This document shows, piece by piece, positions 17,367-24,667 of a stretch of DNA of 64,000 bases. The notes under the pieces are model-generated. The model had not been told where the DNA came from. It did not search any database and saw nothing but the letters and a program-made list of their open reading frames with translations. This stretch comes from Leucobacter triazinivorans. Its GTDB lineage: Bacteria > Actinomycetota > Actinomycetes > Actinomycetales > Microbacteriaceae. The translations under genes and the position numbers were made by a program. The stretch spans positions 2,790,001 through 2,854,000 of the forward strand of contig NZ_CP035806.1 in assembly GCF_004208635.1 (NCBI RefSeq). The letters run 5' to 3'. Positions within the stretch are counted from its first letter, which is position 1, and every line of letters begins with the position of its first letter.

Positions 17367-18308
17367 TCATGGGTGCTTGATGCCCGCCGGTTCGTCCTCG
17401 CTGATGTGCGCCGTCTCGATCTGGAAGGTCGAGTGGTTGACCGAGACCTCGAAGTGCTCGGCTACGCACGCCTTCACCGCATGGAGCATCTCGGCCGCAT
17501 GCCCGTCGGTGAAGCACTCGTCCTCGACGACGACATGGGCGGTGATCGTCGGCAGGCCGGTCGCGACCGTTGATGCGTGCAGATCGTGCACATCCTTGAC
17601 GTGCTCGAGTTCGAGGATGTGCGCTCGCACCAGGTCGAGTTCGAGGCCCTTGGGGGTGAACTCCATGAGCACGCTCGTCGTCTCGCGCATCAGCTTGAAG
17701 GCGCGGGGCACGATGAGCGCCGCGATGAAGAGCCCGGCGAGCGCGTCGGCGCGCTGGAAGCCGGTCGTCGCGATCACGATCGCGGCGACGATCACGCCCA
17801 GGGAGCCGAGCGCGTCGTTGAGGACCTCGAGGAACGCGGCGCGCATGTTGAAGTTCGCGCCGCGGCTCGAGGACAGGATGAGGATGGCGGTGATGTTCGC
17901 CACGAGGCCGACGATGCCGAAGACTAGCAGCTCGGTCGCGGGCACCTCCGGCGGCTCGAACAGGCGCCGGATGCCCTCGATGGCCGTGTAGAAGCCGACC
18001 ACGAGCAGGAGCGTCGCCTGCCCGAGTGCAGCGATCACCTCGATGCGGCGGAACCCCCAGGTGCGCCTCGACGTCGCCGGCCGCAGCATCAGCGTCGCCG
18101 CGATCAGCGCGACCAGCAGCCCCGAGGCGTCGGTGATGGCATGCGCGGTGTCGGTGAGCAGAGCGAGGCTGCCGGTGATGACGGAGCCGACGGCCTGCGC
18201 CACGACGATCGTCGCGGTGATGCCGAAGGCGATCCAGAGCTTGCGGCGGTAGTCGCCGGGCTGTCCCGCCTCAGTCGCGCTCGGCCCGTGATCATGCCCT
18301 GCACCCAT
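17367..18308 (-). CDS. Cation diffusion facilitator (CzcD/ZitB-like) metal exporter
   Basis: The 313-aa protein has the CDF fold: six helices with LLTDTAHAITDASGLLVAL (HxxxD metal site in helix 2) and EVLNDALGSLGVIVAA (second site in helix 5), followed by a cytoplasmic domain with HDLHASTVATGLPTITAHVV. The N-terminal GHDHGP is a short metal-binding stretch. Family members export Zn, Cd or related divalent metals by proton antiport. ATG 18,308 has a GGAGG site. It is divergent from the ArsR-type gene at 18,452, with a palindromic operator between them. Confidence 0.9.
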   Translation of the reverse strand: MGAGHDHGPSATEAGQPGDYRRKLWIAFGITATIVVAQAVGSVITGSLALLTDTAHAITDASGLLVALIAATLMLRPATSRRTWGFRRIEVIAALGQATLLLVVGFYTAIEGIRRLFEPPEVPATELLVFGIVGLVANITAILILSSSRGANFNMRAAFLEVLNDALGSLGVIVAAIVIATTGFQRADALAGLFIAALIVPRAFKLMRETTSVLMEFTPKGLELDLVRAHILELEHVKDVHDLHASTVATGLPTITAHVVVEDECFTDGHAAEMLHAVKACVAEHFEVSVNHSTFQIETAHISEDEPAGIKHP

Positions 18309-18356
18309 TCGGGGCCTCCGTTCTCGTTCGACACCAATCAATACACTTCATTATAT

Positions 18357-18386
18357 AGATAACATCGCCATATGGCGATGTTATCT
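18357..18386. promoter_or_regulatory. Perfect 30-bp palindrome, likely ArsR-family operator 1
   Basis: A perfect inverted repeat with 15-bp arms centred at 18,371/18,372. Its core CATCGCCA-TA-TGGCGATG (18,363-18,380) has the size and symmetry of ArsR/SmtB operators. It lies in the divergent promoter between the CDF exporter and the ArsR-type gene, inside a short AT-rich stretch. Confidence 0.8.
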
Positions 18387-18442
18387 TGCGTGGGCGTACT
18401 GCGGGTTCGCCCGACCTGGAATGGTTGCCGAATCGGAGATAT

Positions 18443-18460
18443 CATCGTCACATGACGATG
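18443..18460. promoter_or_regulatory. Second ArsR-type operator overlapping the repressor start codon
   Basis: CATCGTCA-CA-TGACGATG has 8-bp perfect arms and matches the core of the palindrome at 18,363-18,380 in 16 of 18 positions. It overlaps the ATG at 18,452, so binding should block the repressor's own expression. Confidence 0.7.
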
Positions 18461-18823
18461 CAAGCCGAACGATCGCGCGAGTTGCCGACGATCGCCGAGG
18501 CCGAGGCGCTCATTTCAGCCGCGGCCCTCTTCCACAGCCTCGGAGACCCCTCCCGCCTGGTGATCCTGCAGCACCTGCAGCTCGGCGAGCACCGCGTCGT
18601 CGACCTGGTGAAGCACCTCGGACTCTCCCAGAGCACCGTCTCCAAGCACCTCGCCTGCTTGAAAGACACCGGCATGGTCGTCTCCCGCGCGGAGGGGCGG
18701 GCCTCAATGTACTCCCTCGCGCAGCCCGACGCCGTCGTCGCGATCCTCGCCGCGGCCGAGAAGATGCTCGCGCTCACGGGGGACGCGGTACGACTGTGCC
18801 CGCAGCATCATCAGCACGACTGA
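18452..18823 (+). CDS. ArsR/SmtB-family metal-sensing repressor
   Basis: A 123-aa winged-helix protein. The fold is clear: FHSLGDPSRLVILQHLQLGEH, then VVDLVKHLGLSQSTVSKHLACLKDTGMV (recognition helix region) and the wing SRAEGRASMYSL. The C-terminal tail CPQHHQHD could bind Zn, Cd or Ni. Divergent orientation to the CDF exporter and two matching palindromes argue that it controls the exporter and itself. The stop is 9 bp from the convergent Nramp stop. Confidence 0.9.
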   Translation: MTMQAERSRELPTIAEAEALISAAALFHSLGDPSRLVILQHLQLGEHRVVDLVKHLGLSQSTVSKHLACLKDTGMVVSRAEGRASMYSLAQPDAVVAILAAAEKMLALTGDAVRLCPQHHQHD

Positions 18824-18832
18824 GCGACGTCC

Positions 18833-20140
18833 TTAGCGCCCGGTGATGATGAGCCACATCAGCAGGACGTTCAACGCCGCCAGGAAGATGGCCGCGAGAA
18901 CTCCGGCGGTTGTCGTGAGTGCGCGGTTGCGGAAGCCGCCGAGCACCGCAGGGTTCGCTGTCAGCGCGACCAGCGGAATCAGGGCGAACGGGATACCGAA
19001 TGACAGCACCACCTGGCTCAGCACCAGCGCGAGCGTCGGGTCGACGCCGAAGGCGAGCAGCGCGAGCGCAGGAACCAGCGTGACCAGCCTGCGAGCCAGC
19101 AGCGGCACCCGGAGTCGGAGCAACCCGCGCATGATCTCGGCCCCGGCATAGGCACCCACTGAAGTGCTCGCCAAGCCGCTCGCGAGCAGACCGACCGCGA
19201 ACAGCGTAGCAACCGCCGGACCGATGCCCTCCCAGAGCGCCGCATAGGCGCCCTCGAGCGTGTCGGTGCCGGAGACGCCGGCGAGATTCGCGGCGGCGAG
19301 CAACAGGATGCACAGATTGACCGTGCCCGCGATGAGCATGGCGATCGTGACGTCCCAACGCGTCGCGCGGAGCAGACGAGACGTCGAGATCCCCCGAAGG
19401 TCCTCCAATACCACGCCACGAGACACCGGCTGATGTTCGCCGCCGCGCGAACGTCCCACCGTGGGAGTAAACCGATCCCTGGCCAGGGCGCTATGCGCGT
19501 AGATGGCATGAGGCATGATCGTCGCGCCGAGAATCGACGCCGCCAGCAGCACGGAATCGGTGCCCTCGAATCTCGGCACCAGACCCTCGGAGATCCCCGC
19601 CGGATCGGGCGGCGCGACGAACACGCCATAGGCGAAACCGATCGCGATGATCACGATGAGCCCCATCACGATGAACTCGAACGGCTTTGCGCCATCCCGC
19701 GACTGCACGGCCAGGAGCGCGATCGAGACGGCGCCAGTGATGATGCCGCCCCACACCAGCGGCACATCGAAGAGGAGATACAGGGCGACGGCTCCGCCGA
19801 TGACCTCGGCGATGTCCGTGGCCATGGCGACGAGTTCAGCTTGCAGCCAGTACAACCGCCGCGCCCACGGTCGACGGATACGGCGCCCCAGCACCTCGGG
19901 GAGGCTCTGCCCGGTGACGACCCCGAGCTTGGCGGAAAGGTACTGGATCAACCAGGCGATGATATTGCCCAGCACCACCACCCAGACGAGCAGATACCCG
20001 TAGCGGGCCCCCGCGGTCATGTTGCTGGCGACGTTCCCGGGGTCGAGATACGCGACACCGGCAACCAACGCGGGGCCGATGAGCCACACCACCCGTCGCG
20101 GAGCCGCCGTATGCTGCCCGCGAGCAGCTATATTCGTCAT
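18833..20140 (-). CDS. mntH: Nramp-family divalent metal (Mn) importer
   Basis: A 435-aa protein with about eleven helices. The Nramp signatures are present: LDPGNVASN in helix 1 and the metal-binding MPHAIYAHS in helix 6. Nramp proteins import Mn2+ or Fe2+ with protons. Pairing of importer and CDF exporter back to back suggests local control of a divalent metal such as Mn. A TTTGC-TAG-GCAAA dyad lies upstream of its ATG. Confidence 0.92.
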   Translation of the reverse strand: MTNIAARGQHTAAPRRVVWLIGPALVAGVAYLDPGNVASNMTAGARYGYLLVWVVVLGNIIAWLIQYLSAKLGVVTGQSLPEVLGRRIRRPWARRLYWLQAELVAMATDIAEVIGGAVALYLLFDVPLVWGGIITGAVSIALLAVQSRDGAKPFEFIVMGLIVIIAIGFAYGVFVAPPDPAGISEGLVPRFEGTDSVLLAASILGATIMPHAIYAHSALARDRFTPTVGRSRGGEHQPVSRGVVLEDLRGISTSRLLRATRWDVTIAMLIAGTVNLCILLLAAANLAGVSGTDTLEGAYAALWEGIGPAVATLFAVGLLASGLASTSVGAYAGAEIMRGLLRLRVPLLARRLVTLVPALALLAFGVDPTLALVLSQVVLSFGIPFALIPLVALTANPAVLGGFRNRALTTTAGVLAAIFLAALNVLLMWLIITGR

Positions 20141-20169
20141 GCCGAAATCATATGTTCGGAGGGCCTAAG

Positions 20170-20182
20170 TTTGCTAGGCAAA
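20170..20182. promoter_or_regulatory. Dyad TTTGC-TAG-GCAAA upstream of the Nramp gene
   Basis: A 13-bp inverted repeat with 5-bp arms 30 bp upstream of the Nramp start. Position and symmetry fit a metalloregulator site, for example of a DtxR/MntR-type protein; no such regulator is encoded in the window. This is inference from symmetry alone. Confidence 0.4.
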
Positions 20183-20283
20183 GTTGCTCAGAGAGAACTC
20201 CTCCTCACCCAGGGGATCGACCAGGAAGCAGGCGACGAGAACGAGGGGTCGCGTGCCTGCGATGCCGACGGTCCCGAGCTCGT

Positions 20284-20736
20284 TCAGAACTGCACCGGTG
20301 GACCCAACCGCAGCAAGACGAGGAAGATCGCAATCACCAACGCGACCACGACGCCGATCGCGAGGGCTGCGTGCCGCAGTGCCCACGCCAGCACGCGCTC
20401 GGCGAATATCCGTGGCTGCTCTCCGGCAGTGCCAAGTCGCCACGACCCCGCAAGGAGACCACGGCGGTCGACCCAAAGTTCAAAGAACACCGTCGCGAAC
20501 GGGATGACCGAGGCGAGCAGCCCCGTCAGGCCGGTACCTGGTCGCCAGCGCCCGTCGATCCATACGCATACCGTGACCACGCAGTAGGTGAGGAACACGA
20601 AGCCATGAATGCCACCGGCAGGACGCACCAGGGCATCGGAGGCGCCGGTGAACCGCAACAGGAGTGCGGCGAGCAGGCCCGCCCAGGTCACCGCCTCTGC
20701 GAACGCAAACCACTTGAAGACTGAACGAGGGGACAT
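20284..20736 (-). CDS. DUF3817-like membrane protein
   Basis: The 150-aa product has four helices in the order typical of DUF3817: FKWFAFAEAVTWAGLLAALLLRF, GGIHGFVFLTYCVVTVCVW with its conserved His, then ASVIPFATVFFELWVDRRG, and a C-terminal anchor. Function of the family is unknown. It is transcribed towards the Nramp gene but separated from it by 143 bp. Confidence 0.8.
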   Translation of the reverse strand: MSPRSVFKWFAFAEAVTWAGLLAALLLRFTGASDALVRPAGGIHGFVFLTYCVVTVCVWIDGRWRPGTGLTGLLASVIPFATVFFELWVDRRGLLAGSWRLGTAGEQPRIFAERVLAWALRHAALAIGVVVALVIAIFLVLLRLGPPVQF

Positions 20737-20768
20737 GCGACACGGACTTCCGATGAACAGGGGCGAGC

Positions 20769-21002
20769 TTAGCTAGGGTGTTCGCCGGCGGACGGCGGCT
20801 CAGGCGTGCTGGGAGGCCGCGCGGACGTCAGCGGCTTCGGCGGGAGCCCAAGCTTCGCTCGCTCCTCGTCCTCCATCTTCCTGTAGACGCGGCGTTCGGT
20901 GCGATCTGCGCGCGAGATCGCTCGGATGACAAAGTAGAAGAAGGTGCCGATGATCACCGATGGAGTGAGCGACCAGAGCGCATTCACCCACCAGTTCTCC
21001 AT
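20769..21002 (-). CDS. Small membrane protein with charged tail (77 aa)
   Basis: One N-terminal helix (LWSLTPSVIIGTFFYFVIRAI) followed by a charged segment (RADRTERRVYRKMEDEERAKLG) and a Pro/Ser-rich end. Small proteins of this form are common in Actinobacteria and of unknown role. It diverges from the BlaI-type gene, so the dyad at 21,041-21,065 lies in its promoter region too. Confidence 0.6.
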   Translation of the reverse strand: MENWWVNALWSLTPSVIIGTFFYFVIRAISRADRTERRVYRKMEDEERAKLGLPPKPLTSARPPSTPEPPSAGEHPS

Positions 21003-21040
21003 GCGCAGAGGCTACTGTTGCATGCTGTGAGAATGATCCA

Positions 21041-21065
21041 TTAACTCGACGAGATGTAGAGTTAA
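21041..21065. promoter_or_regulatory. Degenerate CTACA-N3-TGTAG dyad in an extended inverted repeat (site 5)
   Basis: TTAACTC at 21,041-21,047 and GAGTTAA at 21,059-21,065 form an inverted repeat around CGACGAGATGTAG, which differs from CTACA-N3-TGTAG at two arm positions. It lies 22 bp before the BlaI-type gene, as expected for autoregulation. Confidence 0.6.
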
Positions 21066-21087
21066 GAAATCGACGAGGAGGCGCGAC

Positions 21088-21465
21088 ATGGCAGGGGTGC
21101 GTAAACGCGAATGGGGCGGGCTCGAAGACGAAGTCATGCAACGACTCCACGAGCAAGAACATGCCGTGAGCGCACGCGAACTGCAGGCCATGTTCAGCGA
21201 ACCCGTGCCGGCCTACACAACGCTCATGACAACGCTCACCCGCTTGGAAGGGAAAGGCCGCGTCGAACGGATCGGCGATTCGCCCCGCAAGATCAGCTTC
21301 CGCCCACTGCGCTCAAGCGAGGAAGAGGCGAGTGAGACGATGACCTCCGCCCTCGAGCAGGCCACCGACCGCCGAGCCGCCCTGCTCGCCTTCGCCGGCA
21401 ACCTCGCAGATGACGACGTCGCGGCGCTCATGGACGCCTTCGGCGAGGCGACCGCGCACGAGTAA
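21088..21465 (+). CDS. BlaI/MecI/CopY-family repressor
   Basis: A 125-aa winged-helix protein: GGLEDEVMQRLHEQEHAVSARELQ, then PVPAYTTLMTTLTRLEGKGRVERIG, typical of the penicillinase-repressor family, with a C-terminal dimerisation helix region. GAGGAGG precedes ATG 21,088. The next gene encodes an M56 protease, the usual partner that cleaves this class of repressor. Its likely targets are the TACA/TGTA dyads in this window, making it the candidate master regulator of the copper island. Confidence 0.9.
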   Translation: MAGVRKREWGGLEDEVMQRLHEQEHAVSARELQAMFSEPVPAYTTLMTTLTRLEGKGRVERIGDSPRKISFRPLRSSEEEASETMTSALEQATDRRAALLAFAGNLADDDVAALMDAFGEATAHE

Positions 21466-21472
21466 TCCGATC

Positions 21473-22288
21473 GTGTTACTCCTTGCATTCGCCCTCCTCG
21501 GCACAGCCATCACCCTGGCCGTGCTCTGCCCGCGGCTCTTCGCCGCCGGGCGCTGGCATCTCTTCCACCCTCGAGCCGCGCTCACCGTCTGGTTCGGGAC
21601 ATTCGGCGTCGGCGTCGTCACCGCATTCTCCGGCATCGCGCTCGGCATTGTCTCCGTCGAATCACTGCGCCACGCGATCCCGCACACGCCCGGCGTGACG
21701 GTCTCCGCAGCAGTCTGGGTGGCCGCCGGGATCGCCGGCCTCGCACTGGCCTTCCTCTTCACCTACTCCGGGTCGCTCCAATCGCTCCGCCCCGCCTCCC
21801 ACTCCCACGCCGTCGCCTACGCGCGAGAAGAGCACGTCGGTTTCACGCTCGTCCGATTCCACTCGGAGACCCCCGAAGCCTATGCTGTTCCCGGCCGACG
21901 ACCGGAAATCTTCGTCTCCTCGTCAATGGAACAGCTCCTCACCGCGCCACAGCTGCAGGCCGTGCTCGCACATGAGTTCGCGCATCTACGGCATCAGCAC
22001 GGGCTGGCAATGCGCATCGCACAGATCAACGCGCTGTTCCTCCCGGGCATCCGAGCCAGCCGTGCATTCGAGCGCGCCACCCGTCTGCAGATCGAGCTCG
22101 CCGCGGACGATGCCGCCGCCCGGCAGGTCGGTGCTGCGCATCTCGCGAACGCGCTCCTCGTGCTCGCGGCCGCAACGCAGGACGTCGCCATGACCCTCCG
22201 GGCGGAGCGGCTGAGCCGGAAACGGTGGCCCGCCCCGGGACGTCGACGGGTCCCGCAGGGACTGCAGGCCGCCTCCCAGCTGCGCTGA
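21473..22288 (+). CDS. M56-family (BlaR1-like) membrane metalloprotease, short form
   Basis: A 271-aa protein starting at GTG 21,473, 8 bp after the repressor stop. It has four N-terminal helices region, then the zinc motif HEFAH in VLAHEFAHLRHQHG, and a downstream Glu/Asp in QIELAADDAAARQVG. It lacks the extracytoplasmic penicillin-sensor domain of BlaR1. Pairing with BlaI points to signal-dependent repressor proteolysis; the signal could be copper or oxidase status, which is inference. Confidence 0.88.
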   Translation: MLLLAFALLGTAITLAVLCPRLFAAGRWHLFHPRAALTVWFGTFGVGVVTAFSGIALGIVSVESLRHAIPHTPGVTVSAAVWVAAGIAGLALAFLFTYSGSLQSLRPASHSHAVAYAREEHVGFTLVRFHSETPEAYAVPGRRPEIFVSSSMEQLLTAPQLQAVLAHEFAHLRHQHGLAMRIAQINALFLPGIRASRAFERATRLQIELAADDAAARQVGAAHLANALLVLAAATQDVAMTLRAERLSRKRWPAPGRRRVPQGLQAASQLR

Positions 22289-22327
22289 CAGCAGTGAGCT
22301 CGAGTCCGGCGCCAAGCTCCCATACGT

Positions 22328-22340
22328 CTACATCTTGTAG
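22328..22340. promoter_or_regulatory. Operator dyad CTACA-N3-TGTAG, site 2
   Basis: CTACATCTTGTAG lies 36 bp before the ATG of the copper chaperone gene, which heads the chaperone, CopD-CtaG and CopA operon. It matches sites 1, 3 and 4 in both arms. Confidence 0.75.
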
Positions 22341-22376
22341 TCTTGTGCGAGTATTCGAGTGAGAGATCGAGGGGCG

Positions 22377-22610
22377 ATGGACGCGACCAGCAAGCAGGAG
22401 CTAACCGTCAACGGTATGACCTGCGGCCACTGCGCACAGACACTGACGGCAGAGCTCGGCACGCTCAGCGGAGTGACCTCCGTCGACGTCGACGCGGCCG
22501 CCGGCCGAGCCGTGGTCCATGCCGCGCACCCCCTCAGCACCGAGGTCCTCGCGGGGGCTGTCGGCGAGGCCGGCTTCGAACTCCTGGCAGTGCACGAGCG
22601 CACCCAATGA
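22377..22610 (+). CDS. CopZ-like copper chaperone (HMA domain)
   Basis: A 77-aa heavy-metal-associated domain with GMTCGHCAQTL at residues 14-24 (MxCxxC) and the usual beta-alpha-beta pattern (GVTSVDVDAAAGRAVV, then the C-terminal strand FELLAV). It binds Cu(I) and hands it to CopA. GAGGGG lies before ATG 22,377. It overlaps the next gene by ATGA. Confidence 0.92.
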   Translation: MDATSKQELTVNGMTCGHCAQTLTAELGTLSGVTSVDVDAAAGRAVVHAAHPLSTEVLAGAVGEAGFELLAVHERTQ

Positions 22611-24667
22611 GCGGCAGCGCCGCTTCGCCCGTCCCGGCCGAGGCACACGGGGAGCGCTCACCGAGGCGCACGGCGACAACTCTCGCGATTGTGGCGATCG
22701 CCCTCGCCGCGGCGACCGTGCCCCCGATCGTCGCCACCCTCGACATCGGCCCATTCGCCTACGAGCAGCTTTACCTCACCTTCCCCGGCTTCGACGTCGC
22801 CGTAATGACCGCGCTTGGCCAGGGCCTCGGCGACCTGGCCGCGACGCTCACCTTCGGCGCCCTGCTCTATCTCTTGTTCTTCCGCGACGCTCGCGGCAAA
22901 CGGGCCAGACGGATCGAGCCGTGCCTCGAGCTCACCGTGCTGCGCTCCGCCTCCGTCGCCTGGGCGATGGTGTCAGCGGGCATGGTGGTCTTCGAATCGC
23001 TCGACGCGAGCGGCATGCCCTTCGCCCGACTCGCGGAACCCGGCGCATTCGCCTTCCTCTACGAGGCGAGCGCCTTTCCCCCCGCGTGGACGGTATCCCT
23101 GATCGCGGCAACGATCGTCTCCATCAGTTGCCAGTTCGTCACCCGGTGGACCGGGCTCCTCATTCCGCTCTGGGCCACCTGTTTCGGCATCCTCGCCCCA
23201 GTGGTCGTCGGGCAGATCCTCGTCGGTCCGAACCACGACCTCGGCAGCGACGCCGGCACCTATCAGGCGCTCGTCACCGGAGCCGTCTTCGGAGTCCTCG
23301 TCATCGCCGCCCTGCGCGCGATGACCGGTCGCACCCTCGACCCGGTCATCGCCACCCGCCTCACGAGGCTCGTGCTCGTTGGCATCCCCGTCATCGGCGC
23401 CACCGACCTGCTCCTGGCATGGTTCAAACTCGCCGGATCGAGCCTCCTCGACTCCGCGACAGGCTGGCAGATCCTCGCACGCTGGGCCTGCCTGGGACTC
23501 CTCATCGTCGCCCTCCTGAGCTGGCGAGCTGCGCAGCGGACCGACCCGTCCCGTCCGGCCGTCTGGCCGCCAGCCATCGCGACCGTGGCCATCGCCGGAT
23601 GGCTCGGCATCACCGCGGCGATGACGCGCGTCCCGCCGCCGCACTACTTCCAGCCCACGAGCATCTCCCAGGTATTCCTCGGATTCGACGTCGAAGCCCC
23701 GCCATCGCTGCTCGTCTGGTTCACGCACTGGCGGCCCAACCTCCTCTTCATCGTGCTCGCAATCATCGCGATCGCCGTCTACCTCTGGGCGGTGCGCGTG
23801 CTGCGCAACCGCGGAGACAAGTGGCCCGTCGGACGCACCATCTCGTGGATCGGCGGCTGGTGCGTCATCGTCTTCATCACGAGTTCCGGCTTCGGGAAGT
23901 ACTCGGCCCCAGACTTCGGTACGCACATGATCGTGCACATGAGCCTGAACATGCTCGCACCGATCCTCCTGGTGATGGGCGGCATCATCACCCTGTTGCT
24001 GCGCGCGACCCGAGCCGACCCGGCGCGACCGGCGGGCCTGCACCACTGGATCACCTGGGTGCTGCACTGGAAGGTACTCCGCTTCGTCTTCAACCCCCTG
24101 TTCGTGTTCGTGCTGTTCGTGGGCTCCTACTACGGGCTCTATTTCAGCGGCATCTTCGAAGAGGCGATGCGGTTCCACTGGGCGCACCAGCTCATGAACG
24201 TCCACTTCATCATCGCCGGGTACCTCTTCTACGGGCTCGTGATCGGCGTCGACCGACCCCCGCGCCCACTGCCGCACATCGGCAAGCTCGGCTTCGTGCT
24301 CGCCGCGATGCCGTTCCACGCCTTCTTCGGCGTGATCCTGATGATGGCCGACGGCGAGTGGATCGCGCAGAACTTCTACCTCTACTTCGGGCTGCCCTGG
24401 ACCGACCTCCAAGCCTCCCAGTACCTCGGCGGCGGCGTCGCCTGGGCCGGCGGCGAAATGCCGCTGCTGCTCGTCATCATCGTGCTCGGCATCCAATGGT
24501 CGCGGCAGGATGCGAAAGAGGCCCGCCGCAAGGATCGGCACATGGACTCCGGCCGCGACGAGGAGTTCGACGACTACAACAAGATGCTCGAAACCCTCGC
24601 CAAGCGGCGACAGGCCACAGGCCCCGGGCGTCCCGCACCCCGGAGCGACGAGGAGACCCAGCAGTGA
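22607..24667 (+). CDS. Fused CopD-CtaG copper import / oxidase assembly membrane protein
   Basis: A 686-aa protein with about 14-16 helices. The N-terminal half (residues about 25-340) is CopD-like, a family linked to copper uptake. The C-terminal half is a caa3_CtaG domain with HWRPNLLFIVLAIIAIAVYLW, FGTHMIVHMSLNMLAPILL, WAHQLMNVHFIIAGYLFYG and the tail DEEFDDYNKML. The fusion is a known actinobacterial arrangement. It starts in the chaperone's ATGA overlap and ends in a GTGA overlap with CopA. Confidence 0.92.
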   Translation: MSGSAASPVPAEAHGERSPRRTATTLAIVAIALAAATVPPIVATLDIGPFAYEQLYLTFPGFDVAVMTALGQGLGDLAATLTFGALLYLLFFRDARGKRARRIEPCLELTVLRSASVAWAMVSAGMVVFESLDASGMPFARLAEPGAFAFLYEASAFPPAWTVSLIAATIVSISCQFVTRWTGLLIPLWATCFGILAPVVVGQILVGPNHDLGSDAGTYQALVTGAVFGVLVIAALRAMTGRTLDPVIATRLTRLVLVGIPVIGATDLLLAWFKLAGSSLLDSATGWQILARWACLGLLIVALLSWRAAQRTDPSRPAVWPPAIATVAIAGWLGITAAMTRVPPPHYFQPTSISQVFLGFDVEAPPSLLVWFTHWRPNLLFIVLAIIAIAVYLWAVRVLRNRGDKWPVGRTISWIGGWCVIVFITSSGFGKYSAPDFGTHMIVHMSLNMLAPILLVMGGIITLLLRATRADPARPAGLHHWITWVLHWKVLRFVFNPLFVFVLFVGSYYGLYFSGIFEEAMRFHWAHQLMNVHFIIAGYLFYGLVIGVDRPPRPLPHIGKLGFVLAAMPFHAFFGVILMMADGEWIAQNFYLYFGLPWTDLQASQYLGGGVAWAGGEMPLLLVIIVLGIQWSRQDAKEARRKDRHMDSGRDEEFDDYNKMLETLAKRRQATGPGRPAPRSDEETQQ

